Positions 1 to 9,356 are shown, counted from the stretch's first letter. The stretch: 64,000 nucleotides of DNA from Rhodopseudomonas palustris (GCF_034479375.1 NZ_CP140155.1:4874501-4938500); one strand, 5' to 3'. A program made the numbers and translations. Notes: generated from the letters alone by a model not told the origin.

Positions 1-654
1 GAAGCCCGACGGCTGGTCGTGGTGCTGGCCCCGGGCGGGTTCGCCTGCGTTCGGCCCGCTGATAGGGTCGAGGCCGCGCGCGACGTGATCGTCGATCGCC
101 GTTGCCGGGATCGACAGCGTTGCCACGATGCTGGCGACCGCCATCGCCGACATCAGCCAGAACACCACCACCGGACCGAAATAATACGCGGAGACGCCCG
201 CCAGCGTCGCCGCCACCGCATTGCCGGCGTGATTGAACGCCTCGTTGCGCCCGGTGCGGCGGGCGAAGGCGCGGGGGCCGACGATCCCGAGCGTCACCGC
301 CGCAACCGCGGGCGCGAAGATGGCGCCGGCCGCGCCGGCCAGCGCCTGGGTCGCCGCCACGGCTTCGAAGCTCTGCAACAACGGCAGCGTCACCGACGCC
401 AGCGTCACCACGGTCGCCGCGGCGATCAGCAGGCCGCGCTTGGCCGTCGAGCGGTCGATCAGCGCCCCGGCCGGTGTCTGCGCGACGATCCCGGCCAACG
501 CGGCGACCGCCATCACCAGCCCGATCGAGGCCTCGTCCCAGTGCTGCACCGACAGCAGATAGATCGCCAGATACGGGCCGAGCCCGTCGCGGACGTCGGC
601 CAGGAAGAAGTTGAGCGCGTCGAGCGACCGGTCGAGCCTGTGCTCCAAGGGCAA
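1..654 (-). CDS. MFS transporter, N-terminal part (cut by window edge)
   Basis: Reading the minus strand from a TTG at 654 gives about 218 codons of hydrophobic major-facilitator sequence with no stop before the window edge, so the C-terminal half lies outside. The opening residues (LDRSLDALNFFLADVRDGLG) and the loop AGALIDRSTAKR between helices 2 and 3 are MFS features. The TTG is chosen because a GGAGG sits five bases upstream; no ATG fits. The substrate cannot be told. It is divergent from the TRAP operon. A run of nine C residues (minus strand) lies directly before its ribosome binding site. Confidence 0.75.
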   Translation of the reverse strand, partial: MPLEHRLDRSLDALNFFLADVRDGLGPYLAIYLLSVQHWDEASIGLVMAVAALAGIVAQTPAGALIDRSTAKRGLLIAAATVVTLASVTLPLLQSFEAVAATQALAGAAGAIFAPAVAAVTLGIVGPRAFARRTGRNEAFNHAGNAVAATLAGVSAYYFGPVVVFWLMSAMAVASIVATLSIPATAIDDHVARGLDPISGPNAGEPARGQHHDQPSGF

Positions 655-812
655 GCAAGCCTCCGGGGGGGGGTGCGAAGAAGCCACGTCACAAACTGCC
701 CGGCCGGGCGCTTGTTCCGGGGCGATCTGCATCGCCGTCGATTTGACGGGTTGACCGCGGCGTTCCGTCCGTTCAGTTTCGCTGCCAAACAACCCAGGGG
801 AGAAAACCGTTC

Positions 813-1760
813 ATGAAGGCCAGATTTTTGGGTTTTGCCGCGGTTGCGGCCGTGTTCGTCTCGGCGCCGCAGGCTCACGCCCAGCAATTCGTCAACGTGC
901 TGACCGGCGGAACGTCGGGCGTGTACTATCCCCTCGGCGTCGCGATCGCGAAGATCTACGGCGACAAGATTCCGAACGTGAAGTCGCAGGTGCAGGCCAC
1001 CAAGGCGTCGGTCGAGAACCTGAACCTGTTGCAGCAGGGCCGCGGCGAGATCGCCTTCACGCTGGGCGACTCGCTGAAAGCCGCATGGGACGGCGACCCC
1101 GAAGCCGGCTTCAAGGCCAAGCTCGACAAGCTGCGGGTGATCGGCGCGATCTATCCGAACTACATCCAGATCGTCGCCACGGCGGATTCCGGCATCAAGA
1201 CGCTCGGCGATCTCAAGGGCAAGAGCCTGTCGGTCGGCGCGCCGAAATCCGGCACCGAGCTGAATTCGCGCGCGATCCTCAAGGCCGCCGGCATGGACTA
1301 CAAGGACATGGGCAAGATCGAGTATCTGCCCTTCGCCGAATCCGTCGACCTGATGAAGAACCGCCAGCTCGCCGCCACGCTGCAATCCGCCGGGCTCGGC
1401 GTCGCCTCGCTGAAGGATCTCAGCAACTCCTCCGAGATCAACGTCGTCTCGGTGCCGAAGGAGGTGGTCGACAAGATCGGCTCGCCGTTCGTCGCCGAAA
1501 CGATCCCGGCCGGCACCTACAAGGGCCAGGACAAGGACGTCCCGACCGCGGCGGTGATCAACTATCTCGTCACCTCGAGCGCGGTGTCCGACGATCTCGC
1601 CTATCAGATGACCAAGCTGGTCTACGACTCGCTGCCGGAACTCGCCAGCGCCCACGCCGCCGGCAAGGGCATCAAGCTGGAGACCGCCGCGGCAGGCAGC
1701 CCGGTTCCGCTGCATCCCGGCGCGATCAAGTACTTCAAGGAAAAAGGCGTGCTGAAGTAA
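813..1760 (+). CDS. TAXI-family TRAP transporter solute-binding protein
   Basis: This is the periplasmic receptor of a TRAP-TAXI importer, which captures a small organic substrate and hands it to the fused membrane subunit encoded next. The 315-residue protein starts with a Sec signal peptide cleaved near residue 24 (after AHA). It has the TAXI-type start GGTSGVYYPLGVAIAKIYG, and its length is normal for the family. AGGGGAG about ten bases upstream supports the ATG. The substrate is unknown from sequence; TAXI proteins are often linked to dicarboxylates or glutamate-like acids, which is family knowledge and not shown here. Confidence 0.9.
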   Translation: MKARFLGFAAVAAVFVSAPQAHAQQFVNVLTGGTSGVYYPLGVAIAKIYGDKIPNVKSQVQATKASVENLNLLQQGRGEIAFTLGDSLKAAWDGDPEAGFKAKLDKLRVIGAIYPNYIQIVATADSGIKTLGDLKGKSLSVGAPKSGTELNSRAILKAAGMDYKDMGKIEYLPFAESVDLMKNRQLAATLQSAGLGVASLKDLSNSSEINVVSVPKEVVDKIGSPFVAETIPAGTYKGQDKDVPTAAVINYLVTSSAVSDDLAYQMTKLVYDSLPELASAHAAGKGIKLETAAAGSPVPLHPGAIKYFKEKGVLK

Positions 1761-1786
1761 GCTCGTCGGCAAACATCGCACGATAT

Positions 1787-1862
1787 CGTCATGCGCGGGC
1801 TCGACCCGCGCATCCATCATGTTTCGAAAAGATGGATGGCCGGGTCAAGCCCGGCCACGACG
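1787..1862. repeat. two-hairpin intergenic repeat (CGTCATG family)
   Basis: Two adjacent inverted repeats (TGCGCGGG/CCCGCGCA and TGGCCGGG/CCCGGCCA) fill the gap between the TRAP receptor and permease genes. Related copies occur at 25578-25666 and 48609-48709. Because the operon continues across it, this copy would be transcribed and could act as an mRNA-stabilising or attenuating structure between a highly and a less expressed gene; that role is inference. Confidence 0.7.
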
Positions 1863-1910
1863 CTGAAATAACGAACCACATAACAGACCACGCGCGGGGG
1901 GCGATCGTCG

Positions 1911-4031
1911 ATGTTGCAGCCTGAGGCTACGGTCGATCACGCGCCCGCGCCGGTCAAAGTCGAGTTCGACAATTTCGAGCACGGCTTTCCGGCCGGGTTC
2001 GGTCCGCGCGGCTGGCGCCATCTGGCCTATGGCGTGGCGATCGCCTTCGCGGTGTTCCAGCTCGTCATCGCGGCCTGGAACGTGCTGCCGAGCCAGGTGG
2101 TGCGCGGCGTCCATGTCGGCTTTCTGGTGCTGCTGACTTTCGGGCTGATCGGCAATTTCACCGCGCGCACCGGTTTCGGCCGCGCCGTCGCCTGGATCAC
2201 CGGCGCGCTCGGCTTCCTGTGCGGGCTGTATCAGTGGATCTTCTATGCCGATCTGATCGCCCGTGACGGCGATCCGACCCATCTCGACCTCGCGGTCGGC
2301 ACGCTGCTGGCGGTGCTGATCTTCGAGGGCACGCGGCGGCTGATGGGGCCGGCGCTGCCGATCATGTGCGGCGTCTGCCTGCTGTACTGGTTTCTCGGCC
2401 AGTATCTGCCGGCGCCGTTCAATCATCGCGGCTATGATTTCGACCAGGTGGTCACCCATCTGTCGTTCGGCACCGAGGGGTTCTACGGCGTGCCGATCTA
2501 CGTGTCGGCGACCTACATCTTCCTGTTCATCCTGTTCGGCTCGTTCCTCGAGCGCGCCGGCATGATCCAGTTGTTCACCGACGTCTCGCTCGGCCTGTTC
2601 GGCAGCACCCGCGGCGGCCCCGCCAAGGTCGCGGTGTTCGCCTCCGGCATGATGGGGACGATCTCCGGCTCCGGCGTCGCCAATGTGGTCACCGTCGGCC
2701 AGTTCACGATTCCGCTGATGATCCGCTTCGGCTATCGCCGCGCGTTCGCCGCCGGCGTCGAGGCCACCGCCTCGATGGGCGGGCAGATCATGCCGCCGGT
2801 GATGGGCGCGGTCGCCTTCATCATGGCCGAGACGCTCGGCGTCGACTATTCGGTGGTGGTCAAGGCCGCGGTGATCCCGGCGTTTTTGTACTTCGCCTCG
2901 GCGTTCTGGATGGTGCATCTGGAGGCCGGCAAGCACGGTCTGGTCGGGATGAAGAAATCCGAGATCCCGAGCGCGTTGCGCGCCGTGATCGAGCGCTGGT
3001 ACCTGATCCTGCCGCTGGCGGCGCTGGTCTACATGCTGTTCGAAGGCTTCACCCCGCTCTACGCCGGCTCGATGGGGCTGGCGCTGACGGTGGCGCTGAT
3101 CCTCGGCGCCAGCATCGTGCACGGCTTCTCCAATCAGGTGCTGCGCTACGTGTTCTGGATCGGGCTGGCGATGGTGGCCGGCGCGGTGCTGCACGACGGG
3201 CTCGACATCATGAAGGTGATCGTGGTGGTCGCGGTGCTGATCGGCATCACCGCGATCACCCGCGGCGGCCGCGGCACGCTCGCGGCCTGCCGCGATTCGC
3301 TGGCCGACAGCGCCAAATCCGCGCTCACCGTCGGCATGGCCTGCGCCATCGTCGGCACCATCATCGGCATGATGACACAAACGGGCGTCGGCACCGTGTT
3401 CGGCACCTGGGTGATCAGCCTCGGCGAGAAGAGCCTGTTCCTGGCGCTGGTGATGACCATGCTGCTGTCGATCCTGCTCGGCACCGGCATCCCGACGATC
3501 CCGACCTACATCATCACCGCGGCGCTCGCGGCGCCGGCGCTGGCGAAGCTCGGCGTGCCGCTCTTGGTCAGCCACATGTTCGCGTTCTACTACGGCATCA
3601 TGGCCGATCTGTCGCCGCCGGTGGCGCTGGCGGCGCTCGCGGCCGCGCCGATCGCCAAGGAGAATCCCGACAAGATCGGCTGGGAGGCGATGCGGATCGC
3701 GCTCGCCGGCTACGTCATCCCGTTCATCGCGGTGTATTCGCCGGCGCTGATGCTGCAGCCCGGCGACCCGATGGCGGCGCAACTCGGCTTCTACGGCGCT
3801 GTGCTCTACGCCACGTTGAAGGCGCTGATCGCGATCGCGCTGTTCGGCATGGTGGCGATCGGCTTCCTCTATACGCGGATGAACGTGATCGAGCGGCTCG
3901 TCGCCTTCGCCGCCAGCGTCTGCCTGCTCGGCGAATTCCCCTACAGCGACTATGTCGGCTTCACCATCGCCGCGCTGGTGGTGGCGTGGCAATGGCGGCA
4001 GCGGTCGCGCAACGCGGTTGCCGCGGCGTGA
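1911..4031 (+). CDS. TRAP transporter permease, fused 4TM/12TM subunits
   Basis: This 706-residue polytopic membrane protein combines the small (4 TM) and large (12 TM) TRAP subunits in one chain, as is usual for TAXI systems. Strongly hydrophobic segments run through the whole protein. The large-subunit signature region includes SGSGVANVVTVGQFTIPLM and GGQIMPPVMGAVAFIMAE, followed by LGTGIPTIPTYIITAALAAP. It would drive cation-coupled import using the receptor at 813-1760. The ATG has a G-rich ribosome binding site. Its stop overlaps the start of the next gene by three bases. Confidence 0.92.
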   Translation: MLQPEATVDHAPAPVKVEFDNFEHGFPAGFGPRGWRHLAYGVAIAFAVFQLVIAAWNVLPSQVVRGVHVGFLVLLTFGLIGNFTARTGFGRAVAWITGALGFLCGLYQWIFYADLIARDGDPTHLDLAVGTLLAVLIFEGTRRLMGPALPIMCGVCLLYWFLGQYLPAPFNHRGYDFDQVVTHLSFGTEGFYGVPIYVSATYIFLFILFGSFLERAGMIQLFTDVSLGLFGSTRGGPAKVAVFASGMMGTISGSGVANVVTVGQFTIPLMIRFGYRRAFAAGVEATASMGGQIMPPVMGAVAFIMAETLGVDYSVVVKAAVIPAFLYFASAFWMVHLEAGKHGLVGMKKSEIPSALRAVIERWYLILPLAALVYMLFEGFTPLYAGSMGLALTVALILGASIVHGFSNQVLRYVFWIGLAMVAGAVLHDGLDIMKVIVVVAVLIGITAITRGGRGTLAACRDSLADSAKSALTVGMACAIVGTIIGMMTQTGVGTVFGTWVISLGEKSLFLALVMTMLLSILLGTGIPTIPTYIITAALAAPALAKLGVPLLVSHMFAFYYGIMADLSPPVALAALAAAPIAKENPDKIGWEAMRIALAGYVIPFIAVYSPALMLQPGDPMAAQLGFYGAVLYATLKALIAIALFGMVAIGFLYTRMNVIERLVAFAASVCLLGEFPYSDYVGFTIAALVVAWQWRQRSRNAVAAA

Positions 4032-4411
4032 GTCTCTGCCTCGCCTCCGCCGGCGTGGTGAAGACGCTGGCGGTCGCCGGTTTCACGCTGGCCTGGACGC
4101 ATTCGATCGAGCACACCGCCTGGCAGGAAGACTGGCGCGTCACGGCGCAGGGGCTCGAACTGGTGCAGGCGCGGGTCAAGGGCACCGGCGCCGGCATGGA
4201 GCCGCCGCCCGAGGCGCGCCTCGTGGACGGCTGGTTTCAATGGATGCCGAAGCCGCGCCCGCTGCGCGACGTCGTGCTGGCAAATTCCGGCATCGCCGGC
4301 GAATGGCGACTGTGCGCCGGCGGACAATGCCGGACCTTGTCGCAGATCATCGGCCACGACATCGGCGCGCAGCCGACGACGATGAGCGCGTGCGGCGAGA
4401 CGCGCGATTAG
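4028..4411 (+). CDS. DUF1850 domain protein, TRAP-associated
   Basis: The 127-residue product begins VSLCLASAGVVKTLAVAGFTLAW and contains HSIEHTAWQEDWRV and GSGAGMEPP-like residues (GTGAGMEPPPEARLVDGWF), the recognisable DUF1850 pattern. These small proteins typically follow TAXI-TRAP permeases; their job is not established. I place the start at GTG 4028, which overlaps the permease stop (GTGA), because conserved family residues begin there. An ATG at 3986 would add 14 residues read inside the permease gene. The C-terminal Cys pair (CAGGQC) is notable. Confidence 0.8.
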   Translation: MSLCLASAGVVKTLAVAGFTLAWTHSIEHTAWQEDWRVTAQGLELVQARVKGTGAGMEPPPEARLVDGWFQWMPKPRPLRDVVLANSGIAGEWRLCAGGQCRTLSQIIGHDIGAQPTTMSACGETRD

Positions 4412-4495
4412 TTGCGCGTGGCGACACATCGCAACGGGCGACCTCTCCCCGCGCGCAGGGAGAGATCGACCCGGCGGAGCGTATCGACGGTCAAT

Positions 4496-4638
4496 ACCCT
4501 CCCCTGGAGGGGGAGGGTCGCTCGCGATAGCGAGCGGGGTGGGGTGCCGAAGAGTTCATCCGCAGTGCCCGCGGCTCACCCCACCCCGTCGTGCCTTGCT
4601 TCGCAAGGCCCGCCGACCCTCCCCCTCCAGGGGAGGGT
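4496..4638. repeat. long palindromic intergenic repeat (ACCCTCCCC family)
   Basis: Arms of 25 bases at 4496-4520 and 4614-4638 are exact reverse complements. Shorter hairpins lie between them, so the element could fold into a cruciform-like RNA. It occupies most of the 389-base gap between the DUF1850 gene and the SDR gene, in which I see no coding sequence. Relatives lie at 16716-16861, 19792-19902 and, more diverged, 56201-56327. There is no transposase. Confidence 0.8.
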
Positions 4639-4800
4639 GAAGAGTGCTCCGGCGCAATAGCCGGCGACATCCGACAGCTCCTCTGCGCGCGGGGCGAGGG
4701 CGGGCCGTGCCGGTTGCGCTTCGCGGCATCCAAGCTACAACGCTTGCAACGAGACAAAAGCGGCAACGTTCGCAAGACGCAACGACGAAAGAAGAAACGC

Positions 4801-5604
4801 ATGCCACGACTGCAAGGCAAGACCGCGCTGGTGGTCGGCGCCGGTTCGATCGGGCCGGGCTGGGGCAACGGCAAGGCGACCGCGGTGACGTTCGCGCGCG
4901 CGGGCGCGCAGGTGTTCTGCGTCGACCGCAATCGCGCCGCCGCCGAGGAGACCGTCGACATCATCAAGTCGGAAGGCGGTCGCGCCATCGCGTTCGCCGC
5001 GGACGTGTCGCGCGCCGCCGATGTCGAGGCGATGGTGGCGGCCTGCGTCAACGCCTGGGACGGCATCGACGTGCTCGACAACAATGTCGGCATTGCCGAG
5101 ACCGGCGGCGTGATCGATGTGTCGGAAGCGGACTGGGACCGGGTGTTCGCGGTCAATCTGAAGAGCGCGTTCCTGGCGATGAAGCACGTCGTCCCGATCA
5201 TGCAGCGGCAGGGCGGCGGCTCGATCATCAACATCTCGTCGATCGCCTCGATCCGGCATCTGGGAATCTCTTATGTCACCTACACGGCGTCGAAGGCGGC
5301 GATGAACGCGATGACGCGGACGGCGGCGGTGGAATACGCGAAGGACCACGTCCGGGTGAATTGCGTCCTGCCCGGCCTGATGAAGACGCCGATGGTGGCG
5401 CATTCCGCGGGGTTGGCGGCGAGCTACGCCGGCGGCGATGTGGAAGCGATGTGGCGGGCGCGCGACGCGCAGGTGCCGATGGGGCATATGGGCGAAGCCT
5501 GGGACGTCGCAAATGCCGCATTGTTTCTCGCCAGCGACGAGTCGAAATACGTCACCGGCCTCGAACTCGTCGTCGACGGCGGCCTGACGTTGAAGGTGAA
5601 CTGA
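4801..5604 (+). CDS. SDR-family NAD(P)-dependent oxidoreductase
   Basis: This is a classical short-chain dehydrogenase/reductase of 267 residues. The nucleotide-binding motif is GAGSIGPGWGNG (residues 13-24), an expanded form of the usual TGxxxGIG. NNVG is near 94-97, the active-site Ser is in NISS (about 147), and the catalytic pair is Tyr161/Lys165 in YTASK. The C-terminal VTGLELVVDGGLT is typical of the 3-oxoacyl-ACP reductase-like group. The ATG at 4801 is preferred over an upstream in-frame start because homology begins here; AAGAAG lies upstream. The substrate is unknown and the gene stands alone. Confidence 0.88.
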   Translation: MPRLQGKTALVVGAGSIGPGWGNGKATAVTFARAGAQVFCVDRNRAAAEETVDIIKSEGGRAIAFAADVSRAADVEAMVAACVNAWDGIDVLDNNVGIAETGGVIDVSEADWDRVFAVNLKSAFLAMKHVVPIMQRQGGGSIINISSIASIRHLGISYVTYTASKAAMNAMTRTAAVEYAKDHVRVNCVLPGLMKTPMVAHSAGLAASYAGGDVEAMWRARDAQVPMGHMGEAWDVANAALFLASDESKYVTGLELVVDGGLTLKVN

Positions 5605-5620
5605 AGTGATGGGTCGCGGC

Positions 5621-5723
5621 CGTCATCCTGAGGCGCGAGCGCAGCGAGCCTCGAAGGATGGAAGCGAGTCCACGCGGCTCATTCTTCGAGGCGCGCGCAA
5701 CAGCGCGCGCACCTCGGGATGAC
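5621..5723. repeat. palindromic intergenic repeat (CATCCTGAGG family)
   Basis: The element runs from CGTCATCCTGAGG to the near-complementary CCTCGGGATGACG and carries a GCGCGC hairpin inside. It belongs to the same family as 24882-25003 and the two long copies at 39728-39918 and 62182-62373. Its right edge reaches the start region of the next gene. Confidence 0.7.
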
Positions 5724-5757
5724 GGATCGCATGTTGGACGGCAGAACCAATCGATCC

Positions 5758-6522
5758 ATGCGTTGGTTGTCCGCAGGAGGTGTTCTTCTCGCCCTCGCGC
5801 TGCTTGCTACAGCGCCCGCATCCGCTACCACGCCCGACGATCTCGATGATCCGACGATCGATCCGGCGCAGTGTCTCGCCGCGGCCGCGAAGCGGGACGA
5901 CGATCGCGCGGTCGAGTTGTGCAGCCGGCTGATCGCCCGGCGCAACACTGGGCGGGACGACCGCCTCAAGGCGCTGATCGCCCGCGCCGGCGCCCTGACC
6001 CGCATCCGGCAGGTCGATCGCGCGCTCGTCGATTATGACGACGCGCTGCGGCTCGATCCGAAGCAGCCGGACATCCTCAATGCCCGCGGCGAGCTGTGGC
6101 TCGGCAAGGGCGACCGCGCCAAGGCGCTGGCGGATTTCTCGGCGGCTTTGCGGCTGAACCGGGATCACCCTGCCGCGCGCGCCAATCACAGGGCGCTGGC
6201 GACCGAGCTGGAGCGTCTCGGCGCGCAGAAGGCCATCGACGGGAAACCCAGCTTCGACTGCGCCCGCGCCCGCCGCGCGGTCGAGAAGGCGATCTGCGGG
6301 GATCGCGACCTCGCTAATCTCGATCGCGCGATCGCCGCGACGCACCTCCGCATCCTGCAGGACAAAGCCAGCGCGAAGCCGGCCGAGCTGCGCGCGCTGA
6401 AGCGTGCGCAGGACGATTTCATCACCGGCCGCAACGCCTCGTTCGGCCGGCCGGGCTACGACCTGCGCGCCGCGATGAAGGCGCGGCTGCGGCAACTGAC
6501 CGGCGTCGCCGGCGGCAGATAG
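5758..6522 (+). CDS. exported TPR protein with LprI-like C-terminal domain
   Basis: From ATG 5758 the 254-residue product begins with a signal peptide (MRWLSAGGVLLALALLATAPASA). The middle holds two to three TPR-like repeats (DYDDALRLDPKQPDILNARG, then DFSAALRLNRDHPAARANH). The C-terminal third (FDCARARRAVEKAICGDRDL onward) matches the DUF1311/LprI lysozyme-inhibitor-like pattern with paired Cys. It would act in the periplasm, probably in protein binding or envelope defence; this is inferred from domains. Earlier in-frame ATGs at 5719 and 5731 exist, but 5719 lies in the flanking repeat. Confidence 0.72.
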   Translation: MRWLSAGGVLLALALLATAPASATTPDDLDDPTIDPAQCLAAAAKRDDDRAVELCSRLIARRNTGRDDRLKALIARAGALTRIRQVDRALVDYDDALRLDPKQPDILNARGELWLGKGDRAKALADFSAALRLNRDHPAARANHRALATELERLGAQKAIDGKPSFDCARARRAVEKAICGDRDLANLDRAIAATHLRILQDKASAKPAELRALKRAQDDFITGRNASFGRPGYDLRAAMKARLRQLTGVAGGR

Positions 6523-6739
6523 AGCCTGTTGGGGTCGGGCGCCGGGATTGGCGACGTTGGCCATCCGCCCGGAAATGTCCGTTTCGGCCTTGAAACCCGG
6601 GCGCACCCGGCCACAATGCCGCCCGACAACCGGCCGGCGCGGCGACGCTGCTTGATTAGGAACAAAGGCGGGGTTGTCAGCAGCGGCTAAAAGCCGGACA
6701 TGGCGGGCAAACCGCCCGAGATCGATGGGAGCAGACGCC

Positions 6740-8650
6740 ATGAATATCCAGGACAAGAGCCGTTATCGCGAGGTTCATGCCCGATCGCTCGCAGACCCCG
6801 AGGGCTTCTGGGCCGAGGCCGCCCGCGAGATCGACTGGATCGCGCCCGCCACCAAGGTGTTCGATCCGTCGCAGGGGCTGTACGGCCGCTGGTTCGCCGG
6901 CGCCAAGGTCAACACCTGCTACAACGCGCTCGACCGTCATGTCGCCAACGGCCGCGCCGACCAGGTCGCGCTGATCCATGATTCGCCGCTGACCGGCAGC
7001 GTCAGCACTTTCACCTATGCGGAGATGCTGCGCGAAGTGCAGGCGCTCGCCGCGGTGATGCAGGATTTCGGCGTGCAGAAGGGCGACCGCGTCATTCTGT
7101 ACATGCCGATGGTGCCGGAATCGATGGTGGCGATGCTGGCCTGCGCCCGCATCGGCGCGGTGCATTCGGTGGTGTTCGGCGGCTTCGCGGCCAAGGAACT
7201 CGCCACCCGCATCGACGACGCCAAGCCGAAGCTGATCCTGTCGGCGAGCTGCGGCATCGAGCCCGGCCGCATCGTCAAGTACAAGCCGCTGCTCGACGAG
7301 GCGATCAGCCTGTCCTCCGCCAAGCCCGACGCCTGCATCATCCTGGCGCGGCCGCAGCAGGAGTGCGACCTGATCGCGGGGCGCGATTACGACTGGGCGA
7401 CGTTGCGCGCCGAGGCGCTGGCCGCCGACAAGAAGGCCCAATGCGTCGCGGTCGACGCCACCGACCCGCTCTACATCCTCTATACCTCGGGCACCACCGG
7501 CAAGCCGAAGGGCGTCGTCCGCGACAATGGCGGGCATCTGGTCGCGCTGAAATGGACGATGGAGAATCTCTACGGCGTGAAGCCCGGCGAAGTGTGGTGG
7601 TGCGCCTCCGACATCGGCTGGGTGGTCGGCCACAGCTACATCATCTACGGCCCGCTGCTGCACGGCGCGACCTCGATCATGTATGAAGGCAAGCCGGTCG
7701 GCACGCCGGACGCCGGCGCGTTCTGGCGGGTGATCGCCGAGCACGGCGCGGTGGCGCTGTTCACGGCGCCGACGGCCTTCCGGGCGATCCGCAAGGACGA
7801 TCCCGAAGGCAGCTTCATCCGCAAATACGATCTGTCGAAACTGCGCACGCTGTTCCTCGCCGGCGAGCGCGCCGATCCGCCGACGGTCGAATGGGCCGAG
7901 CAGCAATTGAAGGTGCCGGTGATCGATCATTGGTGGCAGACCGAAACCGGCTGGTGCATCGCCGGCAATCCGGTCGGCCTCGGCCTGTTGCCGGTCAAGC
8001 ACGGCTCGCCGACGGTGCCGATGCCGGGCTACGACGTCCGGGTCGTGGACGAGGGCAGCAAGCCGGTGCCCGCCGGCACCATGGGCTCGATCGTGATCAA
8101 GCTGCCGCTGCCGCCCGGTAATCTGCCGACGCTGTGGCAGCAGGACGAGCGCTGCCGCGAGAGCTACTTCGCGGACTATCCCGGCTACTACAAGACGTCG
8201 GATGCCGGCTATATGGACGAGGACGGCTACGTCTTCGTGATGGGCCGCACCGACGACATCATCAACGTCGCCGGCCATCGGCTCTCGACAGGCGGCATGG
8301 AGGAGATCCTCGCCTCGCATCCTGACGTCGCCGAATGCGCCGTGCTCGGCATCAACGACACCATCAAGGGCGAAGTGCCCTGCGGGCTGATCGTGCTGAA
8401 GAGCGGCGTCACCCGCGATCACGCCGAGATCGAGAAGGAGATCGTCAAGCTGGTGCGCGACAAGCTCGGCCCGGTCGCCGCCTTCAAGCTGGCGATCACC
8501 GTGCCGCGGCTGCCCAAGACCCGCTCCGGCAAGATCCTGCGCGGCACCATCAAGAAGATCGCCGACGGCGACGAATGGGCGATGCCCGCCACGATCGAGG
8601 ACCCGACCGCGCTCGACGACATCAGCACCGCGCTGAAGAGCCATAGCTGA
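6740..8650 (+). CDS. prpE: propionyl-CoA synthetase (acyl-CoA/acetate ligase family)
   Basis: The 636-residue enzyme activates a short-chain acid, most likely propionate, to its CoA ester through an acyl-AMP. The adenylation motif YTSGTTGKPKGVVRDNGGH is present, together with WWQTETGW, the hinge region GRTDDIINVAGHRLSTGGME, and the C-terminal acetylation-site motif KTRSGKILRG with its conserved Lys. The N-terminus (RYREVHARSLADPEGFWAEA) is closer to PrpE than to Acs. ATG 6740 follows GGGAG at proper spacing. The gene is monocistronic here, with no methylcitrate-cycle genes nearby, so propionate probably goes through methylmalonyl-CoA elsewhere (inference). Confidence 0.88.
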   Translation: MNIQDKSRYREVHARSLADPEGFWAEAAREIDWIAPATKVFDPSQGLYGRWFAGAKVNTCYNALDRHVANGRADQVALIHDSPLTGSVSTFTYAEMLREVQALAAVMQDFGVQKGDRVILYMPMVPESMVAMLACARIGAVHSVVFGGFAAKELATRIDDAKPKLILSASCGIEPGRIVKYKPLLDEAISLSSAKPDACIILARPQQECDLIAGRDYDWATLRAEALAADKKAQCVAVDATDPLYILYTSGTTGKPKGVVRDNGGHLVALKWTMENLYGVKPGEVWWCASDIGWVVGHSYIIYGPLLHGATSIMYEGKPVGTPDAGAFWRVIAEHGAVALFTAPTAFRAIRKDDPEGSFIRKYDLSKLRTLFLAGERADPPTVEWAEQQLKVPVIDHWWQTETGWCIAGNPVGLGLLPVKHGSPTVPMPGYDVRVVDEGSKPVPAGTMGSIVIKLPLPPGNLPTLWQQDERCRESYFADYPGYYKTSDAGYMDEDGYVFVMGRTDDIINVAGHRLSTGGMEEILASHPDVAECAVLGINDTIKGEVPCGLIVLKSGVTRDHAEIEKEIVKLVRDKLGPVAAFKLAITVPRLPKTRSGKILRGTIKKIADGDEWAMPATIEDPTALDDISTALKSHS

Positions 8651-8750
8651 GAGCGGCAGGGCGGCTGAACGGGGCAGGGCGGCTGAGCGAGGCCGGCACG
8701 CGTTGCGGACTTACAAACTCCGCAATTCCGGTTAGACAAGGCTCCACAAC

Positions 8751-8846
8751 GTCATTCCGGGGCGCGCGTGCAACGCGCGAACCCGGAATCCCGATGTTGT
8801 TGCCGAGATTCCGGGTTCGCGAGCTTCGCTCGCGCCCCGGAATGAC
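8751..8846. repeat. palindromic repeat (CATTCCGGGGCGCG family)
   Basis: Outer arms GTCATTCCGGGGCGCG and its complement CGCGCCCCGGAATGAC enclose a second inverted pair built on GAACCCGGAATC/GATTCCGGGTTC. It fills the space between the propionyl-CoA synthetase and lipoprotein genes. Shorter relatives are at 39344-39388 and about 56111-56141. Confidence 0.7.
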
Positions 8847-8862
8847 CACCTTGGGGATCCGG

Positions 8863-9120
8863 ATGCTGAGCTCGAGACGCTTTCTCGCCCTGACCTTCGC
8901 CGCCGTCGCGCTCGCCGGCTGCGCCAGCCGCTACGATGCACCGGCCGATCTCGGCGACGACGATGCGTTCTGCAAGCAGAACGGCATCGCGGTCGGCTCG
9001 CCGGAATACGTCGCCTGCCGCAAGGATCGCGACGTCCAGCGCTCCAACGCCGTCACCCGCGCCAATCGCGCCCAGCGCGATCTCGGCGACTACATGATGC
9101 AGAACCCGAGCCGGCCGTAA
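8863..9120 (+). CDS. small lipoprotein of unknown function
   Basis: The 85-residue product has a lipoprotein signal peptide ending in the lipobox LAGC (MLSSRRFLALTFAAVALAGC). It would be lipidated on the Cys and anchored to a membrane. The mature part is polar, with two further Cys residues (DDAFCKQNG and YVACRKDRD) that could form a disulfide. I chose ATG 8863 because it puts the signal peptide at the start; upstream in-frame ATGs lie in the flanking repeat. I do not recognise a family. Confidence 0.65.
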   Translation: MLSSRRFLALTFAAVALAGCASRYDAPADLGDDDAFCKQNGIAVGSPEYVACRKDRDVQRSNAVTRANRAQRDLGDYMMQNPSRP

Positions 9121-9264
9121 GTCGGGCGTCACCCCAGAGCACTGCCGTGGCGCGCGAGGCCGCGACGGCTTGCTCGTAAGGCGCGGCTCAGTTGCGAGTG
9201 GGTCGAAGAATCTGTGTCCGTGGGGACACGCGCCGCGACAGCCTGCCGCAGCCGTCTTCGCCAT

Positions 9265-9278
9265 TTGATCTGGATCAA
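9265..9278. promoter_or_regulatory. FNR/FixK-type box upstream of ompW-like gene
   Basis: The 14-base site TTGATCTGGATCAA is an exact match to the palindromic FNR/FixK consensus TTGAT-N4-ATCAA. It lies 78 bases before the ATG of the porin gene, suitable for class II activation if transcription starts about 40 bases downstream. E. coli ompW is a known FNR target. Confidence 0.85.
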
Positions 9279-9356
9279 ACGTTGGGGTTCCCGAGCGGCA
9301 TTGGTGCACCGCGAGCGTGTGCGGTTGCTCACGCCAATGACATTCATGGGGCACCT

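Noticed and set aside
1845..3992. Long minus-strand open frame antisense to the TRAP permease (715 codons)
   Set aside because: Its product is rich in Arg, His, Asp and Gln with no fold-like pattern; it is the usual antisense frame of a high-GC gene. The plus strand carries a clear permease.
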